Source of the DNA: Fagopyrum homotropicum
Lineage: Eukaryota > Streptophyta > Magnoliopsida > Caryophyllales > Polygonaceae
DNA length: 64,000 bases
Direction: 5' to 3'
Assembly (NCBI GenBank): GCA_033239125.1
Contig: BSWB01000005.1
Span: forward strand, 19,893,447 to 19,957,446
Shown here one piece after another: positions 22,893 through 34,900 of the stretch. The notes beneath the pieces were generated by a model that was not told where the DNA came from, did not search any database, and saw only the letters and a list, made by a program, of their open reading frames with translations. How positions within the stretch are numbered: position 1 is the stretch's first letter; every line of letters begins with the position of its first letter. Position numbers and translations under genes: made by a program.

Positions 22893-23921
22893 GGTTGGAT
22901 TTTCAACAATTCACCCATCTTCGGATAATCTACGGATCACCTATTATCGTGTAGTTGGCAGATTATTACTCTCCGGAGTTGAAGGAAATTTGAAGGAAGA
23001 GTTCAAGGAAGGAAGGAATCCTTGTTGGAAGTTAGCTTTTGAAGGAGTTTGTAAGATATTCTTAGGCTACTTTTGGTTTGTCATCTTTGTTGGTTTGTGA
23101 CTCTTGAAACACTGATTAGTCACTTGTTTGATTCAGTTATTGAAGCCTTTTTATTAAAGTCTTCTTGTTCGATTATTGATTCCTTCCTTATAACTTTGAT
23201 TATTGTTATCATGATGATTGTTGGCTGAGTTTCTTATGTGATTCTAGGGTGATTAGCTGAAAGTTGTGGGAAAGACGATGATAGAATGATCTTAATCCCA
23301 GTCGGATCCTGAAAGCTTGAGCCTTTTACTTAACTGATGAACACCTCGCTCAGTCGATGAACATCTCGGCCGGGGTGGAATTTGGCTGAACGAGGTGAAC
23401 GTTTTCGTGATCCTTTTCTGAGTTAAGATCCAGTTTGCCAAACCCTATCCTTGTTATTCCTTTTCTGGTTCAATGAAAGTTAAGGATGAGACTTACCTAG
23501 TGATTCCTTTGCTTGTTTACCCGGTAAAGGTTGATTCTATTCCCTTGGGTGGTGTGTTTGTTTGAGGTTATAGTTCTTTTCCTTAGTTCCTTGAGACTTA
23601 CCCGATAATAGGAATTACGGTTTAGGATAGTGAGTAGTGAGACTTACCCGGTGATCTATTCCCACCTTAGAAACACCTTCCCTTGCAAAAATCTCAGCTT
23701 TGTCCGCTTATCTTTAGAAATATTGAGTTAGAACCACAACTGGATGCTTTAATCTTTAGAATCCGCATTTCCCTTATTTGACTTATATCATCTTTGATTG
23801 TTTTGAGTGCTTTTGGTTAATTGCATTATTTGACAACCGATTCTGTGTTTGGTTTCGCCTTAAGTTCCTATGATCGACGCCTGAAATTTTTGCTTTTATT
23901 ACAATTGACCCGTACACTGCA

Positions 23922-24662
23922 GGATAATAGGGTTTGCCAGAATAGACAAAGAACACCTCGGTCCAGGTGCAGACGAGGAACACTTCACTCGAGGTGCCAA
24001 CCGAGGTGGAGCCACAGAAAGCGCAGGAGAAATCTGAAGTTTATGTTCCACCTTCTGCTTATAAACCACCACTTCCATTCCCCCAGTCAAGGGCCAAAGC
24101 ACATCTAAACAAGTATTTTGGTAAGTTTCTTGACCTAATGAATAAACTACACATTAACATCCTTTTCCTTGATGTTATTCTAGGAATGCCCGCCTATGGG
24201 AAGTTCTTGAAAGAGATTCTATCAAGAAAGAGGAAACTGGAAGATTATGGAGAAGCAAGGATGACATCTAAATCCTCGGAGCTCATTCAAATCATGAAGG
24301 AGAATATGCCACCCAAATTAAGAGATCCCGGTTCATTTTGCATTCCCATTCAAGTTGGGGATGTAACTTATGAAGCTTTGTGTGATCTAGGAGCCAACGT
24401 GAGGATCATTCTGCTGGAGCTATGTGAGAAGATCGGTCTTGGAGAGCCCAAGCCGGTGAAGATAAGGTTATACATGGCGGATCGCTCCATTACCCATCCC
24501 ATGGGCATTTTGGAGGATGTTCTCATCAAGCTAGGTAATTTTTATTTACCTATAGACTTTGTTGTACTTGACATACCCGCAGATCATCCCGTTCCTATCA
24601 TTCTAGGGAGACCATTTCTAGCAACTTCGGGTTGCAAGTGGATTGTAAGAACGCCAAGTTGA
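23922..24662 (+). pseudogene. Athila-2 gag tail and protease, truncated
   Basis: Begins at the deletion junction from the 5' LTR. After stops at about 23925-23940 the frame opens through a linker carrying the family palindrome motif, then the conserved gag-protease region (AYKPPLPFPQSRAKAHLNKY, GMPAYGKFLKEILS). The protease follows, with active-site variant CDLGANVRII and the strand IILGRPFLATSG. A one-base loss near 24638 shifts the frame, ending this piece at 24662. No gag capsid domain remains. Confidence 0.8.
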
Positions 24663-26835
24663 AATTCAACATTAGTGGAGACCAAGCGGAGTTTGCATTG
24701 CTTGCTGCAATGAAGGGATAGCCGTTGGAAGATAACATTTTCAACATCTATGATGAAGAAGAATCGATAGAATTGGTTAGCTCTATCCTTATTAAAGATC
24801 CTCTTGAAAAAGTTCTTAGTTTTAGTTTAATGGAGGAAGGTATAGATGCTTCTTGTGATGCAAATATACGGAGCTGAAAAGCACTGGAAGAAGATCCATG
24901 AGCTAAGATTGGGACACTAATTCAGAGGAAGAGAAGAAATTTAGGTTTTGGTCCTAGTTCCAGTACCTCGACCGAGGCACTTTCTGGACCAATCGAGGCG
25001 TTCATATCTGAAGAACACCTCGGTCACTCACCTCGGACGCTGACCGAGACATCAAGCGAGATGTTTACAACTGAGACTTCCAAAAGTCCAGTTCTTCGAT
25101 CCAAGTCTGCTTCACTGGAAGGATGAAGCACGTATCCTCCTCAGAAAGCACCCCCGGTTCTAGAGCTTAAACCACTTCCAAGTCACTTGAGGTATGCTTT
25201 CCTTGGACTGGATTCTACTTATCCCGTTATCGTAAGTGCTTCCCTTTTCGAAACTGAACTATCTAAACTGATGCATGTCTTGAGAAAATATCGAAAGGCT
25301 TTGGATTATACTATTGATGATCTAATTGGCATTAAGCCTTCTTTCTGCATGCATAGAATTCTAATGGAAGACGATCATAAGACTTCACGGGAACCTCAAA
25401 GACTGTTAAATCCGATCATGAAAGAGGTTGTGAAGAAATAAATTCTTAAGTTGTTGGATGCAGGTATCATATTTCCCATATCGGATAGCAAATGGGTGAG
25501 CCCGATGCATGTAGTCCCTAAGAAAGGAGGGATGACCGTTGTAACGAATAAGAACAACGAATTGATTCCAACTAGGACTGTCACAGGCTGGAGGGTGTGC
25601 ATCGATTATAGGAAGTTGAATACGGCCACTTGGAAGGACCATTTTCCGCTTCCCTTCATCGATCAAATGCTCGAACGGTTAGCTCAACACTCCCATTTTT
25701 GCTATCTAGATGGTTATAGTGGCTTCTTTCAGATTCCTATCTACCCGGATGATCAAGAGAAGACAACTTTTACTGGTCCTTGGGGGACATTCGCTTATCG
25801 GAGGATGCCATTCGGATTGTGTAACGCGCTTGCGACTTTTCAGCGTTGTATGATGGCTATCTTTTCCGAGTACATTGAGGAGATCATGGAGGTATTCATG
25901 GATGATTTTTCGGTATATGGTTCCTCTTTTGATGATTAACAGCTAACCTTTCTCTAGTACTTCAACGTTGTGAAGACACTAATCTTGTTCTAAATTGGGA
26001 GAAGTGTCACTTTATGGTTAGTGAAGGGATTGTTCTAGGACACCTCGTTTCTAACCGAGGTATTGAGGTCGATCGAACTAAGTTCGAGACTATTGAGAAA
26101 ATTCCTCCTCCTTGTTCTGTTAAGGGTGTGCGGAGTTTTCTCGGGCATGCAGGTTTCTACAGGAGGTTCATCAAGGATTTCTCAATAATCTCTAAACCGC
26201 TCACTAATCTTTTGAATAAGGATGTTGTTTTTGAGTTTTCGCATGAATGCCTTGATGCTTTTTATAGGATAAAGGAAGCATTGATTACTGCTCCCATCAT
26301 TCAACCTCCCGATTGGACCTTGCCCTTTGAAGTCATGTGTGATGCAAGTGATGTGGCCGTAGGAGCGGTGCTAGGACAAAAGAAGGATGGCTGGACCAAC
26401 GCCATTTACTATGCTAGCAAAACGCTAGATGCAGCTTAACAAAACTACGCCACCACTGAAAAAGAGCTCTTGGCGGTTGTATATGCTTTTGAGAAGTTCC
26501 GCTCTTACCTAGTGGGAGCGAAAGTGATTGTTTACACCGACCATGCAGCCATCTGCTATTTGCTTGCCAAGAAAGATGCAAAGCCGCGCCTCATTCGTTG
26601 GATTCTCTTGCTTCAAGAGTTTGACCTAGAGATCCGCGATAAGAAGGGATCCGAGAAATTAGTTACGGATCACCTCAGCCGGCTACCTCCCTCCTTACTC
26701 GAGAACGATGACCTACATATAGACGATTTGTTTCCTGACGAGCACTTGCATTTGTTGGAACGTTGGATAGATTTCTTTCTCTCACCCCATGATGAAGATG
26801 AAGTATGGGGTGAGGAATCCCTCCAGCTTGTTTGA
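24640..26835 (+). pseudogene. pol: Athila-2 pol: RT and RNase H, integrase deleted
   Basis: After the frameshift the protease end (VDCKNAKLKFNI) and linker contain several stops (about 24718, 24875, 24898, 25124). RT is recognisable from 25187: SPMHVVPKKGG, TVTGWRVCIDYRKLN, FCYLDGYSGFFQIPI, FMDDFSVYGSSFDD, with stops near 25439 and 25937 and a frameshift at the latter. Then GIVLGHLVSNRGIEVD, RNase H CDASDVAVGAVLGQ, YASKTLDAA followed by TAA near 26437, VYTDHAAICYLL, HLSRLPP. After DEHLHLLERWIDFF the protein jumps to a short unrelated end at 26835. The HHCC finger and DDE core, about 400 residues in Athila-1, are absent. Confidence 0.83.
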
Positions 26836-26852
26836 GGATGATGATTGGTCCA

Positions 26853-26895
26853 GCTAGCGACCTTAAACCAAGCGCTTCTTGGGAGGCAACCCAAG
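26853..26895 (+). ncRNA. Conserved AAGCGCTT box and stem-loop after pol, Athila-2
   Basis: GACCTTAAA, AAGCGCTT, then stem CTTGGG (26878-26883), loop AGGCAA and stem CCCAAG (26890-26895). Same loop as Athila-1, different but complementary stem. It survived although integrase next to it was deleted. Confidence 0.6.
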
Positions 26896-27650
26896 GTATT
26901 GCTTTCTTTTTCCTTTTCTACTTTAGTTTTAGATAGTTTGCTTTGTTTTGTTTTGGCTTCTTCTAGATAGAAACCAGATATTCCCTAAGGAAGGATCCCA
27001 GCTCAGGAACTACACTCGAAGAACAAAAGTTCGAGAAATTGAGAAGATGAAGTTGACTGAGACACATCTCGGTTGCTGTCACAGCGCCTCGACCGAAATG
27101 TTCTTGGGTAACTGAGGCGACTAGGTCTGACAATCCAGTCAGCCACCTCGGTCCAGTCGGGACCACCTCGAGCGAGGTGACATCAGATTCAGCGAGAGGT
27201 ATAAAAGGCGAAGCGGATTTCTCTCTCCTCACTTTTCCCTCTCACCCTCTTCTCGACCGCGACGCATCTTCACCTCGTTTCTTCGTTTCTTCCTCGATTT
27301 CCACAATTTCTGCTCCAATTTTACCAAGGAAAGCAAAAGGATCGGATTGCAAGCAACAAACTGGAAGATAAACGCCTCGAATCTGCGTAATTTGGGTAAT
27401 TTATCCAAAAACCCTAACTTCCCTCTCTTTGCTGATTTAGGAGAAATTTGGTTTTGGTTGCCATCTATTATTGTTAAAAAGAGTATAAGTACCCCATAGG
27501 AAGCAATTAGTAGTGATTTTGGGGGAAAAGAACTGAAAAATTAGAGAGTGGAATCGTGCAGCACTTCCCCTCGGTCTAGTCAAGTTGTGTCTCGGCCGAG
27601 GTGTTCTTCAGCTTGTCAGACCAACCGAGGTGTTCTTCTTGTCAGCAATC
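26896..27650 (+). other. Athila-2 spacer between pol and the env-like gene
   Basis: No gene. It carries two clusters of the family palindrome motif (about 27058-27180 and 27560-27632). The second directly precedes the env-like start, as the CCACGGCCGTGG-type cassette does in Athila-3. Confidence 0.6.
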
Positions 27651-28882
27651 ATGAGTTCCCGATCTGATTGTCAGCTTGTTTTGAGAGATGTTCCTAGTGG
27701 TTCTTCCCCTTCTTCTGCTTCTCGCCCTTCTATACCGGTGATTTATGAGCGTCACCAGGCAGATTTTTACCGTACATGCAGGCGTCTCATAGTTTCCCCG
27801 CGGTTCTTGGATGTAGTTTCTTTCGAGTGCCTCCACGTGGCGGAGGATTTGAGGAGGATGATTTCCAGGGTAGGGCTAAAAAGTTTTATGGAGATTCGAG
27901 CTCCAGCCTACCTTGAGCCTACTATGGAGTTTGTGAGTTCCGTTACTCACGTCCCTGAGAGGAACAACATCAAGTTCCGGTTGATGAACCGGAACTAAAT
28001 AATACCATTGGATCATTTTAGAGATATCTTTGGCTTCCCGACTCCCACGGTTCCCGATTTTCCTTCCCGAGCAGTGGCTCAAGAGTTTGGGGGCAGATTT
28101 CCCACGTGGTGGAGCACAGTGACAGATGGAGACCTCGAGACTCTAGGTAGCGCATTATTTTTCACTTAGCTTTCCATCTTGCCCACCGCAGTTTTAGTGA
28201 GACTCTTTTGGCGCGTACTGAGATGCCCCAGAATATCAGACAGGGAGAGTTGCTGAGTTTGTTTTGCACGGTGACTAGTGGAGTGCCTGACTTTTGAGGC
28301 ATGCTGGCTGAGGACTTGCACAGGATCAAGGGCAAGTCCAAGGGGGATATCTGCTGTGGAGGGCTAGTGACCCATATTGCGGGTTACATTGGTTTAGATT
28401 TGAGTCCATGTACTGTAGTTGCGGCTATGAAGCCGCTTGGACTTCAGGTAATGATCACGAGGCGGATTTTGGTTCCTCGTGGCCTCGGTACACCATATGT
28501 CGCTATGCCTTGGGAGCAGACTGCTCCTCAGGGTATCATATGGTCAGCACAGTTTATAGTTTTCGATTCGTAGTACTGGTCTTCTGATTGGCTGCCATAT
28601 ATGCAGGATGCCCGAGATGCCGACGTTGCTACTGAGGAGGAGGAGTATGATGATGGAGGAGCTGCCATGGAGACCGGTACTGATACCAGTGGTCCGAGTG
28701 TTCTAGTTATCGACCTGGATGATGAGGCGACAGAGGAGGAGGCAGCAACACCATCACGACCAGCTCACCGATGGATTGATGAGCTAATTGACCAGATGAT
28801 CGACTCTTACGCAGCCCTGATAGTAGAGGTTATGGAGATTAGAGAGAGTCAGCACTACCAGCACCGGATGATGGAGATCTAG
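27651..28882 (+). pseudogene. Athila-2 env-like / Athila ORF-1-type gene, broken
   Basis: The start at 27651 is in frame with a serine-rich N-terminus followed by a region comparable with the Athila-3 env-like protein. Here FLDVVSFECLHVAEDLRRMI and NNIKFRLMNRN correspond to the area with LLDRAG and VSFRLIERD in Athila-3. The second half is clearer: KSKGDICCGGLVTHIAGYIG, LGLQVMITRRILVPRGLGTP, YVAMPWEQ parallel the Athila-3 segments. Stops at about 27996, 28168 and 28294 and a further one at 28571 break it. The acidic C-terminal part runs to 28882. Function in plants is unknown; position after pol is why such genes are called env-like. Confidence 0.7.
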
Positions 28883-29812
28883 TTTCAGCACACGATGGGA
28901 TATCCATTTGATCCATCTCAGCATCCCTTCATCCCATATCCACCACCACCACTAACGGATCAGGACTAGAGCAGCATGGATTTTCTTTATTTATTTTGCA
29001 GCTCAGCTATGTCCGGTGCCCAAGTATGGGGTATTTTGATGTATCTTTCTTGACTTATGTGTGTATGACTTGTATGACTCCTGGATATTATGATTTTATT
29101 GTCTTATTTGGCTTTATGTGTTTATCTGTCATTAAATGCACACATATAGGTTTTTGTTTGTGAAAAACGTCGAAAACTGGTTTTTAAAAAAAAATTATGA
29201 CCTCGACTGGGATTATTCAGGCCTAACGAGGTAGAACACCTCGGATGACCTAGAACACCTCGACCGAGGTGGGTTAACTGAAAGGATTTTCGAAATAAAT
29301 TTTTATGCTTCTTCTCTGGATATGATCTCAGTGAAGATAAAGTTTGCAGATTGACTTTGAAATCTCTATATGCTCGAAAGGTTTTATGATATGTTTAAAT
29401 TGCTAATTGGTTTGTTCTAAAATGCTAGCATGTTTAATTCTTTGTCTTTATCAAAATTATGTTGAATTTGAAAGTTGACACCACATGATGAGTTCTCTCA
29501 CTCCCTTCTTGAAAAAACCAAGGCAATTCATTCTCTTCTCCTCTTCTTCTTGATCATGCTTAACCCCTCATATATATTTTTGCCTCCCTTCACCTATCCG
29601 GGAATTTGGAAGCAAATGATAAAAAGAAAGTGAAGTAAAGTTGAGAAGTTGGCTGGAAGTGAAAGTGTTAGAAAGAAATATTAGGTTTGGGGAAGTCAAT
29701 CATGACGATGAGTAACTCGGCACCATTCACATAACCGGGTGTTTGTGTCTTGACAAAGTCAGATTGAGCGATATTCCTAACGGGTCATGGTATGTGCATC
29801 AAGGGTATGATG
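28883..29812 (+). other. Athila-2 3' non-coding region, left part
   Basis: Holds a polypurine-like CAAGTATGGGGTATTTTGAT at 29021-29040, nearly the same as the one at the 3' LTR (32493-32511). It also has palindrome motifs at about 29205-29275 and the conserved 3' block (AAGGCAATTCATTC about 29520, TATCCGGGAATTTGG about 29597, GAGTAACTCGGCACC about 29719). It is interrupted by the solo LTR at 29813. Confidence 0.65.
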
Positions 29813-31962
29813 TGTAACACCCCGATTCCGTGGGACTCGGGATGCCACATTGAGCTAGAATCTCACAATAGATCTTGACCCTAGCCTAACAACAAGTTCA
29901 CTGGACCTTACAACATGACACTGACAGATATAAAAAAAAACAAATACATAAAACCGTATAAATTGTATAACCAAAGGTAAACAACAACATAGCCGAGTAT
30001 GAAACGACATCCTCACACAGGAGGTAAACAAGACATCATCCTCATGCAGAAGGGAAAACATAAACAACCACAAAACCAACCACCTAATGTACGAGAGTCC
30101 TCGGCATGTCACCCTGCCAAATCACCCAGCATCGCCTATCCTGCAAATATCTACAACTCGGTATGAAACCGTTAGCTAACCATACATATATGGGGTAATG
30201 CATAAGCACAAGTACAATCATGAAAGATAAACACATCAGCATGCTATCACACATTTACCCATTTATTATCTTTACATAATAACCATTCACTCAAAAATCG
30301 TATATATATATATATATATATAGATGAAAGTATGTGACACGAGGACCGATACATCCTCGCCTCTGAGAATGATAGCCATCTGGAGTGGAATCGGTCACAC
30401 AACCCGTGTACCCTATGGGAGTGGTGTTGTGCCCTCCCCGTATACTAGGTCTGGCCTGTCTCAAGAGAACCTCCCAGACTCCACGGCAGGATGAAAGGAA
30501 AGGTTATCACAGCCACGGAGTAGGACAGTCAATAGAACATAGGTCGATAAAAACAACAACTCATGCTATCATAGCAAACATATAAAGCACACACCACTCA
30601 TGCAAACACCCAATATAAGGATGGTAGCTAAGTAAGTCCTACGGACTTACCTCAACCTCGTACAATCACAACCACGATCAACCTTCAATCCTGAGAGAGA
30701 CACTGCCTAATAACAAGGCAAAAAGAGATATCAATACTCCTATCAATCAAAAAGGTCACACCTACACCCAAGGGATCCATAAGGATCATAATCAATCTAT
30801 AAGCCTCACAACCAACTAAACCTCAATATCTCAGCATAACTCACAATTCCTCAAATCTCAAGGTAGTATCTAATCAACATTCCTCAATCTCAATTCTAAT
30901 CCTAATTTAATTAATTAACCTTTAATTAATTAATTAGATTTCGCCAGAATAACGTTTTGCCCGCAAGCAATTTCTAAACCCCCTGTCATTTGATTTTATC
31001 AAACAAACAACCCATAATCACCAGAATAGTATAACGACCATAATGAAATTTCTAATTATCCATTTTGACAAGCCTTAAGTCAATTTAGGCCAAATCGTAG
31101 TACGGAAAACAAATAAATAAATTCATAACTTATTCGTTACTAACCCGATTGACGATCTGAAAGAAGATTCAGAATCACAGCGACGCAGGCTACGCATGGA
31201 CAACATCAAATTCACTGGAATTTGAGCGACGGAACCGTCCTGGTGACATATATGCTCGACCAACCCTCCATATACTCGGAAATGCAGAAAATCGGTACCG
31301 ATATGAAGAGAATGAAGAGAGGAATCCAGAAACTCAAACGGAAATGAAATCAGATTAGAAATGGAGAGTAGATCTGAGTTTGAAGGTCGAGAAAAATCAG
31401 AGCTTTTACGAGGAAACGTGAAAGGAAATGAATTAATAAAAGATTTTCCGCTATTTATAGTGAAGACGATAATTATCCTTTAGCGAAGTTGATAATTATC
31501 CTTTAACCAATCCAAAGGCGGGTCGAACCTCTTTCTCCAAACTTCTCGAGATTGGAATAATATATCTGGAATATTGTAGGGATAATTATTCCACAACTCG
31601 CTCGGAAAACGTGTATTCCTAAGCCGTCTTTCTTAGCCATTAAGAAACGAAATAGCGACTATTTTGGTCATTTTGCCTCTCCATGTTATTTCATATCTAA
31701 GATAAATTCGATGTCCTGATCATTTCTCTCAACTGCATTTTTATTAATTGAAGCTCCCAAATGCTCCAAATAACACCGGAGGGTAAAAATAATTACCCGG
31801 AGGAAAAAGTAAATTTTTTTCCAAATGTCCAAAATTACGCCAGGAACATAACGGTGGGACTCATACTCATTACTTGCGAAATCTTCGCGAGTTATATGTC
31901 AATTACTATCAACGATTAAGTTAATCAAAATTAATTAGAATTCGGAAATCCTAACTATTACA
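29813..31962 (-). mobile_element. Chromovirus solo LTR (Tekay-C family) inside Athila-2
   Basis: 2150 bp, TGTAACACCCC at 29813 to ATTACA at 31962, flanked by perfect TGATG duplications (29808-29812, 31963-31967). It is the reverse complement of a sequence like the Tekay-C LTR (59714-61843). The minus-strand TATA box CTATAAATAG is at 31451-31460. The conserved hairpin GTAAGTCC-TAC-GGACTTAC is at 30632-30650. No internal sequence is present, so it formed by LTR-LTR recombination. Confidence 0.9.
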
Positions 31963-31967
31963 TGATG

Positions 31968-32508
31968 CATCTCAAGAAATTGATGATTGTTAATCTCCTA
32001 GACTTCGGTTATTGTGCACCTCTGTCCATGCATCCCAAAAAGTAAAGTAAAAAATGAAATAAGCAAAGCTTATTGGTGGAAGATGTTCAAATGCAGGGAA
32101 AGTGAAGTAAGATCCTATTCCCGGATTCTGGCACCACATTACCTTCTATACATCCCACCCTGACACGTTTCTTGACCTCTTTTGGAAAGCGCTTGAGACC
32201 TCGAGCTTGTTGATTGACTTAGTGGTTTAAACTGGATCATACATGATTGATTTCGATAAATGAATTATTATGCATTCTATGATTTTAAGCAAATATGAAC
32301 AACTTTCTTATATTCATGAAATGTTTTTGCCATGTCTTGATTTTATTTGTCATAAAGCATTCTCTTAGGGTGATCTATGAGTGGAGCACACCATCAAAAG
32401 GTTTTTGAGGGATTTTTCATTGATCTTTTTGACTTATAATCCATTCTATCCTCTATCTAATATTCGGAACTTGCTTGGGGACAAGCAAGGGACAAGTATG
32501 GGGTATTT
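31968..32508 (+). other. Athila-2 3' non-coding region, right part, with polypurine tract
   Basis: Resumes the conserved 3' block after the solo LTR (CTTCGGTTATTGTGCACCTC at about 32002, TATTCCCGGATTCTGGCACC at about 32115). It ends in the tract TTGGGGACAAGCAAGGGACA followed by AGTATGGGGTATTT (to 32508), adjacent to the 3' LTR. Confidence 0.7.
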
Positions 32509-34266
32509 TGATAGCATGTATTATAGTCGATGTTTTGGGACCAATTTAGATGTTTTATCTTCATAAATCTGCATGTGTAAATGTACATTCTGCATGTTAT
32601 ATTGTTGTTTTATCCACCTTTGCGGAATCGAGGTCTACACCTAGTTTCTTTGTAAATGTAGGTAAAATAGCACGTTTTGGACTAAAAAGGAGCTAAGGGA
32701 GCTAAGGAGACATTGGAGGTACATTCAGGGATACTCAGGAAGGCTTAGGAAGCATTGAAATGGATTAGAGATTTGATTTTGGACCAGATTTGAGAGATTT
32801 CACATTACGTTGAGATTCACCTCGGTCGGCTACAATACCACCTTGACCGAGGTGATCTTGAGGAGCGCCCCGACCGAGGCGGACACCTTGTCGCCGGCGA
32901 GATCATATTTTTGGCTAAGATCTTTTATTTTTGGAAGGAAGATATCTTATATTTTTGGGTTGGATTTCTGGAAGGAAGATAAGATATTCAGTTGATTTAT
33001 TTGGATATATTTTATAGGAAATTATCTTTTAAGATATTTTATCTTTGGAAGATAATTCTCCTATATAAAGGGTTGGATTTTCCACAATTCACCCATCTTC
33101 GGATTATCTACGGATCACCTATTATCCTGCAAATGGCAGATTATTACTCTCCGGAGTTGAAGGAAGTTTGAAGGAAGAGTTCAAGGAAGGAAGGAATCCT
33201 TGTTGGGAGTTAGCTTTTGAAGGAGTTTGTAAGATCTTCTTAGGCTACTTTTGGTTTGTCTTCTTTGTTGGTTTGTGACTCTTGAAACATTGATTAGTCA
33301 CTTGTTTGATTAAGTTATTGAAGCCTTTTTTATTGAAGTCTTCTTGTTCGATTATTGATTCCTTCCTTATATATTGAATATTGTTATCATGATGATTGTT
33401 GGCTAAGTTTCTTATGTGATTCTAGGTTGATTAGCTGAAAGTTGTGGGAAAGACGATGATAGAATGATCTTAATCCCAGTCGGACCCTAAAAGCTTGAGC
33501 CTTTTACTTAACCGACAAACACCTCGCTCAGTCGATGAATATCTCGGCCGGGGTGGAATTTGGCTGAAAGAGGTGAACGTTTTCCTCATCCTTTTCGTAG
33601 TTAAGATCCAGTTTGCCAAACCCTATCCTTGTTAGTCATTTCCTGGTTCAATGCAAGTTAAGGATGAGACTTACCCGGTGATTCCTTTGCTTGTTAACCC
33701 AAGATCATGAGCGATAGGTAATAAAGGTTTATCCTTTATTGGGATTTGAGTGTGCCTTCATCCCATCCTTGAGAGTTAGCCTGAGACTTATCCGGTAAAG
33801 GTTGATTCTATTCCCTTGGGTGGTGTGTTGGTTTGAGGTTATAGTTTTTTTCCTTAGTTCCTTGAGACTTACCCGGTAATAGGAATTACGGTTTGGGATA
33901 GTGAGTAGTGAGACTTACCCGGTGATCTATTCCCACCTTAGAAACACCTTCCCTTGCAAAAATCTCATCTTTGTCCGCTTATCTTTAGAAATCTTGAGTT
34001 AGAACCACAACTAGATGCTTTAATCTCTAGAATCCACATTTTCCCTTATTTGACTTATATCATCTTTGATTGTTTTGATTGCTTTTGTTTAATTGCATTA
34101 TTTGACAACCGATTATGTTTTTGGCTTCGCCTTAAGTCCCTGTGATCGACCCCTAGAATTCTTGCTTTTATTACAATTGACCCGTACACTGCGGGTTCGC
34201 ATATTTGTTCAAGCATACTTCTTGGGTTATAAATTTAAAGCTTGCACACACCTTTTGGAGCGAACA
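32509..34266 (+). repeat. Athila-2 3' LTR
   Basis: 1758 bp, TGATAGCATG to GCGAACA. Complete, with palindrome slots at about 32817-32890 and 33515-33580, TATA at 33061-33070, five GAGACTTACCCGGTGAT-type motifs (33667-33925) and the U5 hairpin CCCGTACACTGCGGG at 34181-34195. Confidence 0.92.
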
Positions 34267-34271
34267 TATAG

Positions 34272-34705
34272 CGAAATGAAGATAATAAATGGATTTGTGT
34301 GAGCATTGCATATGATGTTGTGATTGCATAACTGTATGTGTTGTTGTTATTATTCTTATTCATGAACTGTTAGCTAACGGGTTTTATACCGTGTTGTAGA
34401 TATTCTACAAGATAGAAAGATTGTTGAGTGATCCAATTGGGTGATCAGCGGAGGGCTTCCGCACATTAGGATGCGTATGGGTTTGGGGGATGTTGATGTA
34501 CACATATGTTTGATGTTATCGTTTTGCAGTCAGTTGCGGTTTTGTATATGTTTTGATATATGATCATACAACTTTATGTATTTGGTTTTATATTTATTTG
34601 TGCCTTATTGTAAGATCCAGTGAACTTGTTGTCAGGCTAGGGTCAAGATCCATTGTGAGATCCTAGCCCGTAGCGCCCCTAGTCCTGCAGATTTGGGGTG
34701 TTACA
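34272..34705 (+). repeat. Tekay-A 3' LTR, right part
   Basis: Completes 20901-22325 after Athila-2 (total about 1.86 kb). It has the conserved TTAGCTAACGGGTTTTATAC hairpin module (34370-34392) and ends GATTTGGGGTGTTACA before TGGAT. Confidence 0.85.
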
Positions 34706-34900
34706 TGGATTGTCGGAAAGTGCCAAATAGAGCGGATCAATGGATTTTCCATGATTATTACGTTCGATGATTGGATTGGTATCGTTACCAGCTTCGACAT
34801 TCGCAACATTCCTCCCGGTTTTCACATGATCAAGGTTCGGAACTGTGTTATTCTCAATAACACTCTGATCATCTGTGGAGGATCGGAATAAAAATTGCTT
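34706..34900 (-). pseudogene. Ty1/copia gag N-terminus, continuation of the relic at 15773-17506
   Basis: On the minus strand the frame reads about 60 residues ending HGKSIDPLYLALSDNP, then joins across Tekay-A to WLQLVSKLFNASNF at 17506 downward. This is the classic start of copia gag. The duplication TGGAT (34706-34710) is shared with the other side. Confidence 0.7.

Larger units (their letters stand above)
22326..23921 (+). repeat. Athila-2 5' LTR, 3' end deleted
   Basis: Collinear with the 3' LTR until CCCGTACACTGC near 23920, where deletion begins. It also lacks about 110 bp present at about 33695-33800 in the 3' copy, lost near 23515 between two ACCCGGT-type motif repeats. The family palindrome halves are at about 22646-22710 (slot 1) and 23330-23402 (slot 2). 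GAGACTTACC-type motifs are at about 23488, 23519, 23593 and 23639. Confidence 0.85.
22326..34266 (+). mobile_element. Athila-2: Athila-type element lacking primer site, most of gag, and integrase
   Basis: Ends TGATAGCATC at 22326 and GCGAACA at 34266, flanked by perfect TATAG duplications (22321-22325, 34267-34271) inside the Tekay-A LTR. The 5' LTR (22326 to about 23921) lacks its last about 70 bp, and a deletion removes the primer site and most of gag. RNase H is followed by only about 25 residues, so integrase is deleted. A degraded env-like gene (27651-28882) remains. A chromovirus solo LTR (29813-31962) sits in the 3' region. The family motif is CACCTCGGTC/GACCGAGGTG. Confidence 0.9.
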
